From Myoxocephalus aenaeus (lineage: Eukaryota; Chordata; Actinopteri; Perciformes; Cottidae), in NCBI GenBank assembly GCA_038501785.1, contig JBAMJR010000712.1, positions 1-64,000 on the forward strand: a stretch of 64,000 nt of DNA. The letters are read 5' to 3'. Shown here one piece after another: positions 1-8,340 of the stretch. The translations under genes were made by a program, and so were the position numbers. The stretch's first letter is position 1. Each line of letters starts with the position of its first letter. The notes beneath the pieces are model-generated. The model saw only the letters and a list, made by a program, of their open reading frames with translations, did not search any database and was not told the origin of the DNA.

Positions 1-160
1 TTAACCTGAGCATAGAACCTTGGGATCAAAGCATAGAACCTTGAGATCACTGCACAGAATCAGAGCAATATTTATCTCATTCTTTCTTTCTTAGAACCTC
101 AGGATCAGAGCATAGAACCGTGAGATCAAAGCATAGAACCCTGATGTCAGAGCATACAAC
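1..160. repeat. 21-bp short repeats, left of the snRNA cassette
   Basis: Imperfect 21-bp units of the form AGCATAGAACCTTGAGATCAA appear as two short runs (about 9-55 and 109-160) separated by an AT- and pyrimidine-rich segment. The same family lies on the far side of the U2 promoter, so the U5-U2 cassette is embedded in it. It is present in all units. Confidence 0.8.
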
Positions 161-174
161 TTAGTCTTAGAAAC
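161..174 (-). promoter_or_regulatory. snRNA 3' box downstream of U5
   Basis: The minus strand reads GTTTCTAAGACTAA, close to the metazoan snRNA 3' box consensus GTTT(N0-3)AAARNNAGA that directs Integrator-dependent 3' processing. It starts about 30 nt past the inferred U5 3' end. It sits directly at the edge of the 21-bp repeat block and is kept in every unit, for example at 2195-2208 and 32899-32912. No equally good 3' box was found behind U2. Confidence 0.6.
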
Positions 175-203
175 TGTCTCTTTATTTTATTTTCACAAAT
201 GCA

Positions 204-325
204 CAAGGCTCAGCCGAATGGCAAAGCCTGTCAAAAATAGGTTCAACTCATTGGTGTTCCTCTCCACGGAAGTCTTTAGTAAAAGGCGAAAGACTTGTGC
301 GTTATGAAGAGAAACCAAAGTAAGT
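204..325 (-). ncRNA. U5 snRNA, unit 1 (type A)
   Basis: U5 is the core RNA of the U5 snRNP and U4/U6.U5 tri-snRNP; its loop 1 contacts and aligns the exon ends in both splicing steps. Read on the minus strand from 325: GGTTTCTCTTC at nt 10-20 begins the conserved 5' stem, loop 1 GCCTTTTAC is at nt 39-47, GTGGAGAGGAAC (nt 59-70) closes the stem, and the Sm-type site ATTTTTG is at nt 88-94. A 3' hairpin follows (AGGCT/AGCCT plus GCC/GGC around a 4-nt loop). Length is about 122 nt against about 116 in human. The 5' end is uncertain by 2 nt: 325 gives an A start and the same promoter spacing as U2, while 323 would align with human nt 1 but start with T. A 3' box lies about 30 nt downstream. Confidence 0.94.
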
Positions 326-367
326 ACTGCCCTCTTGTCAAGAGCAGCAGGTAATGTAGTCGTCCCA

Positions 368-387
368 GTCAAATGTCTCACGGTAAG
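368..387 (-). promoter_or_regulatory. Proximal sequence element (PSE) of U5
   Basis: The minus strand reads CTTACCGTGAGACATTTGAC at -43 to -62 from the inferred start. It resembles vertebrate PSEs, which begin with TTACC/TCACC and bind SNAPc, and the position is right for a PSE. The U2 promoter shares ACCRTGA at the same distance. It is present upstream of U5 in each unit, for example 35785-35804 in type B. Confidence 0.6.
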
Positions 388-432
388 CCTCGGTTGACGT
401 GCTGTGTTCAAAACAACAGGCCACACCCATTA

Positions 433-440
433 CCACGCCC
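433..440 (-). promoter_or_regulatory. GC/CACCC box in U5 distal promoter
   Basis: The minus strand reads GGGCGTGG at -108 to -115 of U5, followed by GGGTGTGG (421-428). Sp1/KLF-type boxes are frequent parts of distal snRNA enhancers. U2 has GGGGCGGG at nearly the same distance. No octamer ATTTGCAT was seen. Confidence 0.4.
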
Positions 441-595
441 ATATTTTAAAGAGGGCGTTCCCACATTTTAAATAGAGCAACAGTGTCCATTGCACAGTCT
501 GTGTCCCTTCCAATAGAGAGAGGGGCATCAGTAACAGGTACACAGGCCCTTTGTTTGACACATGTCCTGAAGACCGACAGCGACTGAGACTTGTA

Positions 596-623
596 TCGTT
601 GACGACAGAATCAAAGTCAACGA
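596..623. repeat. Inverted repeat in U2 3' flank
   Basis: TCGTTGAC (596-603) and GTCAACGA (616-623) are perfect 8-bp arms around a 12-nt loop, about 50-76 nt beyond the U2 3' end. The nascent U2 precursor could form this hairpin. It recurs unchanged in all units. A role in 3' end formation or termination is only inferred. Confidence 0.55.
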
Positions 624-671
624 CAGACTGCTCCATCGGATTGGTGTTTTGTTGTCCACAAGGCATTTGAA

Positions 672-859
672 GGGTGCACCGTTCCCAGCAATACTGCAAT
701 ACCGGGTCGATGCGTGGAGCGAACAGAGCAAGCTCCTATTTCATCTCCCAAGGCTAAAAATCTGCTTAATAAGACATCCTCGTATAGAGGACATATCAGA
801 TATTAAACTGATAAGAACAGATACTACACTTGATCTTAGCCAAAAGGCCGAGAAGCGAT
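672..859 (-). ncRNA. U2 snRNA, unit 1 (type A, nt140 G)
   Basis: U2 snRNA pairs with the intron branch point in the pre-spliceosome and with U6 in the active site. Read on the minus strand from 859: ATCGCTTCTCGGCC opens the gene (U2/U6 helix II and stem I region), GTAGTA at nt 33-38 is the branch-point recognition sequence, and TTATCAG/CTGATA (about nt 46-66) forms stem IIa. Stem IIb (about nt 67-85) is CCTC-TATAC-GAGG plus flanks. An Sm-like GATTTTTAG follows, then GGAGCTTGCTC-type stem III/IV sequence, ending in GGTGCACC. Length is 188 nt, as in human U2 (187-188). The segment between stem IIb and stem III differs from vertebrate U2. This copy has G at nt 140. Confidence 0.97.
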
Positions 860-901
860 GACCACAAAGGGTTTGCGTCCTGAGCCCACCTCCTGGGACC
901 G

Positions 902-921
902 TTCTCACTGGTCATGGTGCA
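902..921 (-). promoter_or_regulatory. PSE-like element of U2
   Basis: The minus strand reads TGCACCATGACCAGTGAGAA at -43 to -62 of U2. It shares ACC-R-TGA with the U5 element, with the A of ACC at -59. There is no TATA box between it and the start, as expected for an RNA polymerase II snRNA gene. It is lost in the unit whose U2 is at 29149-29336. Confidence 0.5.
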
Positions 922-963
922 GTTCTTTCAATTAGGCAGAGCAGCGGCAGCTGCTTAGCAACA

Positions 964-971
964 CCCGCCCC
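964..971 (-). promoter_or_regulatory. GC box in U2 distal promoter
   Basis: GGGGCGGG on the minus strand at -105 to -112 is a consensus Sp1-type site. Next to it, on the gene-proximal side, is GCTGCTTAGCAAC on the plus strand, which fits a loose RFX X-box pattern, and a CAGCTG E-box. Confidence 0.4.
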
Positions 972-975
972 AGGC

Positions 976-1001
976 CTCCATGGTCAGGCTCCATGGTCAG
1001 G
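976..1001. repeat. Tandem 13-bp duplication upstream of U2
   Basis: CTCCATGGTCAGG occurs twice without a gap (976-988 and 989-1001), at -117 to -142 of U2. Both copies are exact and conserved through the array. They could be a duplicated activator site in the distal element; no factor can be named. Confidence 0.6.
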
Positions 1002-1035
1002 CATCTAGTAAAGTAAAGATGTATCTCTTTCTTTC

Positions 1036-1297
1036 TTTTTTTAGAACCTGAGGATCAGAGCATGGCACCTTGAGATCAAAGCATAGAAGCCTGATGTCAG
1101 AGCAAGATGTATCTCAATATTTCTCTCTTCAAACCTGAGGATCAGAGCATAAGAACCTTGGGATCAAAGCATAGAACCCTGATGTCAGAGCATAGAACCT
1201 TGAGATCAAAGCATAGAACCCTGATGTCAGAGCAAGATTGATCTCATTATTTATTTCTCAGAACCTGAGGATCAGAGCATAGAACCTTGAGATAGAC
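1036..1297. repeat. 21-bp short repeats, right of the snRNA cassette
   Basis: Four groups of the AGCATAGAACC family are each introduced by a TATCTC/ATCTCATT plus pyrimidine-rich leader, giving a nested repeat with modules of roughly 80-130 bp. Type B units lack about 14 bp here (a GTCAGAGCAA-containing piece) relative to type A. Confidence 0.8.
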
Positions 1298-1518
1298 TCA
1301 TTTGAACCATCTTGAGTTAGCAGTGTTTCGCCTCAGTTGATGTGTATATTCTTGCATATGAACTATTCCAGGAGTGACTTCCCCAATCCCTATCCCTCAA
1401 CCACTCACCTATCAACCTAGCCAAGGGCTCTAACATCTAACACTTTTCTGTGTATCTATTGTCCCGGACTTTCTTTACTCTAGAGAACCAGGGGCACAGG
1501 ACTTTAAAACAAGCGCAC
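1298..1518. other. Unique spacer (type A)
   Basis: It begins with GACTCATTTGAACCATC-type sequence, which is also found twice in type B around the tRNA-like insert, and continues through CTCAACCACTCACC to TCTAGAGAACC. No gene, RNA or mobile-element coding sequence is visible on either strand. Confidence 0.5.
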
Positions 1519-1560
1519 AGGGGGTTTTAACTCAGGGGGTGTGCTTAAGTGTGGGTCCAC

Positions 1561-1590
1561 GGGGTCGGAGGGTGAGCCGGGTTAGGGGGG
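1561..1590 (+). other. G-quadruplex motif
   Basis: The plus strand reads GGGG-N5-GGG-N6-GGG-N3-GGGGGG, a textbook G3+N1-7 quadruplex pattern. Further G runs lie just left (about 1519-1542) and right (1612-1616). The motif recurs once per unit in both subfamilies, between the U2 promoter of one unit and the U5 3' flank of the next. Folding was not tested. Confidence 0.7.
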
Positions 1591-1612
1591 TGAGCTCCAG
1601 AGGTGGTTCAAG

Positions 1613-1628
1613 GGGGTCACATGACCCC
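1613..1628. promoter_or_regulatory. 16-bp palindrome with E-box/M-box core
   Basis: GGGGTCA-CA-TGACCCC has perfect 7-bp arms. Its centre GTCACATGAC matches the M-box/E-box class bound by bHLH-zip factors (USF/MiT type). It lies between the quadruplex motif and the minisatellite in each unit. Regulatory function is inferred only. Confidence 0.3.
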
Positions 1629-2033
1629 AACTTTTACCCAGAGAAGGTGACCTTATTCCTGGGTAAAGTTAGCCAATGTGTGCCCTGGAAGCCATCTCCC
1701 TCCAAATGACCCTCCAGTTCCCCAGTGTCCCTGTTACTTCCCCTGACTCTGACCCAGAGTCCCATGTACTTTTATAGGGGCATTTCCCCAACCTTTACCC
1801 AGAGAAAGTGACCTCAAGCCTGGGTAAAGTCAGACCACGAGTGCCCTGGAAGTCATCTTCCTCCAAATGACCCTTCAGTTCCCCAGTGTCCCTGTTACTT
1901 CCCCTGACTCTGACCCAGAGTCCCATGCACTTTTATAGGGGCATTTCCCCAACCTTTACCCAGAGAACGTGACCTCAAACCTGGGTAAAGTATGACAAAG
2001 CATGCCCTGGAAGTCATCGCCCCCCAAATGACC
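1625..2033. repeat. 161-bp minisatellite, about 2.5 copies
   Basis: Copies start at 1625, 1786 and 1947; the third is cut short at the unit boundary. Each copy contains TTTACCCAG...CTGGGTAAA, a 9-10 bp inverted repeat with a 17-nt loop (for example 1793-1802 with 1820-1829), and CTTTTATAGGGGC. Equivalent blocks in type A: 3658-4068, 5694-6102, 7728-8136, 9762-10170, 11796-12204, 13830-14238, 15864-16272, 17898-18306, 19932-20340, 21966-22374, 24000-24408, 26034-26442, 28068-28476, 29637-30045. Confidence 0.9.
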
Positions 2034-2237
2034 GTTAACCTGAGCATAGAACCTTGGGATCAAAGCATAGAACCTTGAGATCACTGCACAGAATCAGAGC
2101 AATATTTATCTCATTCTTTCTTTCTTAGAACCTCAGGATCAGAGCATAGAACCGTGAGATCAAAGCATAGAACCCTGATGTCAGAGCATACAACTTAGTC
2201 TTAGAAACTGTCTCTTTATTTTATTTTCACAAATGCA

Positions 2238-2359
2238 CAAGGCTCAGCCGAATGGCAAAGCCTGTCAAAAATAGGTTCAACTCATTGGTGTTCCTCTCCA
2301 CGGAAGTCTTTAGTAAAAGGCGAAAGACTTGTGCGTTATGAAGAGAAACCAAAGTAAGT
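2238..2359 (-). ncRNA. U5 snRNA, unit 2 (type A)
   Basis: Identical to unit 1 U5 over the gene, with loop 1, Sm site and 3' hairpin intact. The unit's many small indels lie outside this gene. Confidence 0.93.
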
Positions 2360-2705
2360 ACTGCCCTCTTGTCAAGAGCAGCAGGTAATGTAGTCGTCCC
2401 AGTCAAATGTCTCACGGTAAGCCTCGGTTGACGTGCTGTGTTCAAAACAACAGGCCACACCCATTACCACGCCCATATTTTAAAGAGGGCGTTCCCACAT
2501 TTTAAATAGAGCAACAGTGTCCATTGCACAGTCTGTGTCCCTTCCAATAGAGAGAGGGGCATCAGTAACAGGTACACAGGCCCTTTGTTTGACACATGTC
2601 CTGAAGACCGACAGCGACTGAGACTTGTATCGTTGACGACAGAATCAAAGTCAACGACAGACTGCTCCATCGGATTGGTGTTTTGTTGTCCACAAGGCAT
2701 TTGAA

Positions 2706-2893
2706 GGGTGCACCGTTCCCAGCAATACTGCAATACCGGGTCGATGCGTGGAGCGAACAGAGCAAGCTCCTATTTCATCTCCCAAGGCTAAAAATCTGCT
2801 TAATAAGACATCCTCGTATAGAGGACATATCAGATATTAAACTGATAAGAACAGATACTACACTTGATCTTAGCCAAAAGGCCGAGAAGCGAT
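2706..2893 (-). ncRNA. U2 snRNA, unit 2 (type A, nt140 G)
   Basis: Full 188-nt copy matching unit 1. One extra A lies in the 5' flank (CACAAAAGGG), about 10 nt upstream of the start, which shifts the promoter spacing by 1 bp. Confidence 0.96.
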
Positions 2894-4272
2894 GACCACA
2901 AAAGGGTTTGCGTCCTGAGCCCACCTCCTGGGACCGTTCTCACTGGTCATGGTGCAGTTCTTTCAATTAGGCAGAGCAGCGGCAGCTGCTTAGCAACACC
3001 CGCCCCAGGCCTCCATGGTCAGGCTCCATGGTCAGGCATCTAGTTAGATGTATCTCTTTCTTTCTTTTTTTAGAACCTGAGGATCAGAGCATGGCACCTT
3101 GAGATCAAAGCATAGAAGCCTGAATGTCAGAGCAAGATGTATCTCAATATTTCTCTCTTCAAACCTGAGGATCAGAGCATAAGAACCTTGGGATCAAAGC
3201 ATAGAACCCTGATGTCAGAGCATAGAACCTTGAGATCAAAGCATAGAACCCTGATGTCAGAGCAAGATTGATCTCATTATTTTATTTCTCAGAACCTGAG
3301 GATCAGAGCATAGAACCTTGAGATAGACTCATTTGAACCATCTTGAGTTAGCAGTGGTTTCGCCTCAGTTGATGGTGTATATTCTTGCATATAACTATTC
3401 CAGGAGTGACTTCCCCAATCCTTATCCCTCAACCACTCACCTATCAACCTAGCCAAGGGCTCTAACATCTAACACTTTCTGTGTATCTATTGTCCCGGAC
3501 TTTCTTTACTCTAGAGAACCAGGGGCACAGGACTTTAAAACAAGCGCACAGGGGGTTTTAACTCAGGGGGGTGTGCTTAAGTGTGGGTCCACGGGGTCGG
3601 AGGGTGAGCCGGGGTTAGGGGGGTGAGCTCCAGAGGTGGTTCAAGGGGGTCACATGACCCCAACTTTTACCCCAGAGAAGGTGACCTTATTCCTGGGTAA
3701 AGTTAGCCAATGTGTGCCCTGGAAGCCATCTCCCTCCAAATGACCCTCCAGTTCCCCAGTGGTCCCTGTTACTTCCCCTGACTCTGACCCAGAGTCCCAT
3801 GTACTTTTATAGGGGCATTTCCCCAACCTTTACCCAGAGAAAGTGACCTCAAGCCTGGGTAAAGTCAGACCACGAGTGCCCTGGAAGTCATCTTCCTCCA
3901 AATGACCCTTCAGTTCCCCAGTGTCCCTGTTACTTCCCCTGACTCTGACCCAGAGTCCCATGCACTTTTATAGGGGCATTTCCCCAACCTTTACCCAGAG
4001 AACGTGACCTCAAACCTGGGTAAAGTATGACAAAGCATGCCCTGGAAGTCATCGCCCCCCAAATGACCGTTAACCTGAGCATAGAACCTTGGGATCAAAG
4101 CATAGAACCTTGAGATCACTGCACAGAATCAGAGCAATATTTATCTCATTCTTTCTTTCTTAGAACCTCAGGATCAGAGCATAGAACCGTGAGATCAAAG
4201 CATAGAACCCTGATGTCAGAGCATACAACTTAGTCTTAGAAACTGTCTCTTTATTTTATTTTCACAAATGCA

Positions 4273-4394
4273 CAAGGCTCAGCCGAATGGCAAAGCCTGT
4301 CAAAAATAGGTTCAACTCATTGGTGTTCCTCTCCACGGAAGTCTTTAGTAAAAGGCGAAAGACTTGTGCGTTATGAAGAGAAACCAAAGTAAGT
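4273..4394 (-). ncRNA. U5 snRNA, unit 3 (type A)
   Basis: Intact copy with all U5 landmarks; the linked upstream site is the G form (AAAGAG). Confidence 0.93.
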
Positions 4395-4740
4395 ACTGCC
4401 CTCTTGTCAAGAGCAGCAGGTAATGTAGTCGTCCCAGTCAAATGTCTCACGGTAAGCCTCGGTTGACGTGCTGTGTTCAAAACAACAGGCCACACCCATT
4501 ACCACGCCCATATTTTAAAGAGGGCGTTCCCACATTTTAAAGAGAGCAACAGTGTCCATTGCACAGTCTGTGTCCCTTCCAATAGAGAGAGGGGCATCAG
4601 TAACAGGTACACAGGCCCTTTGTTTGACACATGTCCTGAAGACCGACAGCGACTGAGACTTGTATCGTTGACGACAGAATCAAAGTCAACGACAGACTGC
4701 TCCATCGGATTGGTGTTTTGTTGTCCACAAGGCATTTGAA

Positions 4741-4928
4741 GGGTGCACCGTTCCCAGCAATACTGCAATACCGGGTCGATGCGTGGAGTGAACAGAGCAA
4801 GCTCCTATTTCATCTCCCAAGGCTAAAAATCTGCTTAATAAGACATCCTCGTATAGAGGACATATCAGATATTAAACTGATAAGAACAGATACTACACTT
4901 GATCTTAGCCAAAAGGCCGAGAAGCGAT
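4741..4928 (-). ncRNA. U2 snRNA, unit 3 (type A, nt140 A)
   Basis: Full length. Nt 140 is A, the state also seen in type B and in my recollection of human U2 (CACTCCACGC). Confidence 0.96.
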
Positions 4929-6306
4929 GACCACAAAGGGTTTGCGTCCTGAGCCCACCTCCTGGGACCGTTCTCACTGGTCATGGTGCAGTTCTTTCAA
5001 TTAGGCAGAGCAGCGGCAGCTGCTTAGCAACACCCGCCCCAGGCCTCCATGGTCAGGCTCCATGGTCAGGCATCTAGTAAAGTAAAGATGTATCTCTTTC
5101 TTTCTTTTTTTAGAACCTGAGGATCAGAGCATGGCACCTTGAGATCAAAGCATAGAAGCCTGATGTCAGAGCAAGATGTATCTCAATATTTCTCTCTTCA
5201 AACCTGAGGATCAGAGCATAAGAACCTTGGGATCAAAGCATAGAACCCTGATGTCAGAGCATAGAACCTTGAGATCAAAGCATAGAACCCTGATGTCAGA
5301 GCAAGATTGATCTCATTATTTATTTCTCAGAACCTGAGGATCAGAGCATAGAACCTTGAGATAGACTCATTTGAACCATCTTGAGTTAGCAGTGTTTCGC
5401 CTCAGTTGATGTGTATATTCTTGCATATGAACTATTCCAGGAGTGACTTCCCCAATCCCTATCCCTCAACCACTCACCTATCAACCTAGCCAAGGGCTCT
5501 AACATCTAACACTTTTCTGTGTATCTATTGTCCCGGACTTTCTTTACTCTAGAGAACCAGGGGCACAGGACTTTAAAACAAGCGCACAGGGGGTTTTAAC
5601 TCAGGGGGTGTGCTTAAGTGTGGGTCCACGGGGTCGGAGGGTGAGCCGGGTTAGGGGGGTGAGCTCCAGAGGTGGTTCAAGGGGGTCACATGACCCCAAC
5701 TTTTACCCAGAGAAGGTGACCTTATTCCTGGGTAAAGTTAGCCAATGTGTGCCCTGGAAGCCATCTCCCTCCAAATGACCCTCCAGTTCCCCAGTGTCCC
5801 TGTTACTTCCCCTGACTCTGACCCAGAGTCCCATGTACTTTTATAGGGGCATTTCCCCAACCTTTACCCAGAGAAAGTGACCTCAAGCCTGGGTAAAGTC
5901 AGACCACGAGTGCCCTGGAAGTCATCTTCCTCCAAATGACCCTTCAGTTCCCCAGTGTCCCTGTTACTTCCCCTGACTCTGACCCAGAGTCCCATGCACT
6001 TTTATAGGGGCATTTCCCCAACCTTTACCCAGAGAACGTGACCTCAAACCTGGGTAAAGTATGACAAAGCATGCCCTGGAAGTCATCGCCCCCCAAATGA
6101 CCGTTAACCTGAGCATAGAACCTTGGGATCAAAGCATAGAACCTTGAGATCACTGCACAGAATCAGAGCAATATTTATCTCATTCTTTCTTTCTTAGAAC
6201 CTCAGGATCAGAGCATAGAACCGTGAGATCAAAGCATAGAACCCTGATGTCAGAGCATACAACTTAGTCTTAGAAACTGTCTCTTTATTTTATTTTCACA
6301 AATGCA

Positions 6307-6428
6307 CAAGGCTCAGCCGAATGGCAAAGCCTGTCAAAAATAGGTTCAACTCATTGGTGTTCCTCTCCACGGAAGTCTTTAGTAAAAGGCGAAAGACTTG
6401 TGCGTTATGAAGAGAAACCAAAGTAAGT
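6307..6428 (-). ncRNA. U5 snRNA, unit 4 (type A)
   Basis: Intact copy with loop 1 and Sm site; upstream haplotype is the T form (AAATAG). Confidence 0.93.
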
Positions 6429-6774
6429 ACTGCCCTCTTGTCAAGAGCAGCAGGTAATGTAGTCGTCCCAGTCAAATGTCTCACGGTAAGCCTCGGTTGA
6501 CGTGCTGTGTTCAAAACAACAGGCCACACCCATTACCACGCCCATATTTTAAAGAGGGCGTTCCCACATTTTAAATAGAGCAACAGTGTCCATTGCACAG
6601 TCTGTGTCCCTTCCAATAGAGAGAGGGGCATCAGTAACAGGTACACAGGCCCTTTGTTTGACACATGTCCTGAAGACCGACAGCGACTGAGACTTGTATC
6701 GTTGACGACAGAATCAAAGTCAACGACAGACTGCTCCATCGGATTGGTGTTTTGTTGTCCACAAGGCATTTGAA

Positions 6775-6962
6775 GGGTGCACCGTTCCCAGCAATACTGC
6801 AATACCGGGTCGATGCGTGGAGCGAACAGAGCAAGCTCCTATTTCATCTCCCAAGGCTAAAAATCTGCTTAATAAGACATCCTCGTATAGAGGACATATC
6901 AGATATTAAACTGATAAGAACAGATACTACACTTGATCTTAGCCAAAAGGCCGAGAAGCGAT
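6775..6962 (-). ncRNA. U2 snRNA, unit 4 (type A, nt140 G)
   Basis: Full-length copy with promoter elements intact and no gene-specific changes beyond G at nt 140. Confidence 0.96.
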
Positions 6963-8340
6963 GACCACAAAGGGTTTGCGTCCTGAGCCCACCTCCTGGG
7001 ACCGTTCTCACTGGTCATGGTGCAGTTCTTTCAATTAGGCAGAGCAGCGGCAGCTGCTTAGCAACACCCGCCCCAGGCCTCCATGGTCAGGCTCCATGGT
7101 CAGGCATCTAGTAAAGTAAAGATGTATCTCTTTCTTTCTTTTTTTAGAACCTGAGGATCAGAGCATGGCACCTTGAGATCAAAGCATAGAAGCCTGATGT
7201 CAGAGCAAGATGTATCTCAATATTTCTCTCTTCAAACCTGAGGATCAGAGCATAAGAACCTTGGGATCAAAGCATAGAACCCTGATGTCAGAGCATAGAA
7301 CCTTGAGATCAAAGCATAGAACCCTGATGTCAGAGCAAGATTGATCTCATTATTTATTTCTCAGAACCTGAGGATCAGAGCATAGAACCTTGAGATAGAC
7401 TCATTTGAACCATCTTGAGTTAGCAGTGTTTCGCCTCAGTTGATGTGTATATTCTTGCATATGAACTATTCCAGGAGTGACTTCCCCAATCCCTATCCCT
7501 CAACCACTCACCTATCAACCTAGCCAAGGGCTCTAACATCTAACACTTTTCTGTGTATCTATTGTCCCGGACTTTCTTTACTCTAGAGAACCAGGGGCAC
7601 AGGACTTTAAAACAAGCGCACAGGGGGTTTTAACTCAGGGGGTGTGCTTAAGTGTGGGTCCACGGGGTCGGAGGGTGAGCCGGGTTAGGGGGGTGAGCTC
7701 CAGAGGTGGTTCAAGGGGGTCACATGACCCCAACTTTTACCCAGAGAAGGTGACCTTATTCCTGGGTAAAGTTAGCCAATGTGTGCCCTGGAAGCCATCT
7801 CCCTCCAAATGACCCTCCAGTTCCCCAGTGTCCCTGTTACTTCCCCTGACTCTGACCCAGAGTCCCATGTACTTTTATAGGGGCATTTCCCCAACCTTTA
7901 CCCAGAGAAAGTGACCTCAAGCCTGGGTAAAGTCAGACCACGAGTGCCCTGGAAGTCATCTTCCTCCAAATGACCCTTCAGTTCCCCAGTGTCCCTGTTA
8001 CTTCCCCTGACTCTGACCCAGAGTCCCATGCACTTTTATAGGGGCATTTCCCCAACCTTTACCCAGAGAACGTGACCTCAAACCTGGGTAAAGTATGACA
8101 AAGCATGCCCTGGAAGTCATCGCCCCCCAAATGACCGTTAACCTGAGCATAGAACCTTGGGATCAAAGCATAGAACCTTGAGATCACTGCACAGAATCAG
8201 AGCAATATTTATCTCATTCTTTCTTTCTTAGAACCTCAGGATCAGAGCATAGAACCGTGAGATCAAAGCATAGAACCCTGATGTCAGAGCATACAACTTA
8301 GTCTTAGAAACTGTCTCTTTATTTTATTTTCACAAATGCA

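Larger units (their letters stand above)
326..671. other. U2-U5 intergenic region
   Basis: This 346-bp stretch holds the U5 promoter (about 326-445) and the 3' flank of U2. I find no U1, U4, U6, 5S or tRNA sequence on either strand. Short open frames occur in all directions but overlap one another and the snRNA genes. Position 473 is T or G among type A units and is linked to U2 nt 140. Confidence 0.7.

Noticed and set aside
1..160. Short regular repeats suggesting a CRISPR array
   Set aside because: The 21-bp units are contiguous and imperfect with no unique spacers, there are no cas genes, and the context is eukaryotic.
193..861. Open frames of 67-89 codons on both strands, repeated in every unit
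   Set aside because: They overlap one another, the U5 and U2 genes and their promoters, show no recognisable domain, and recur only because the DNA unit recurs.
1036..1065. Pyrimidine tract followed by AG (TTTCTTTTTTTAG) resembling a 3' splice site
   Set aside because: It is on the strand opposite to the genes, recurs as part of the short repeat family, and there is no exon or donor site to go with it.
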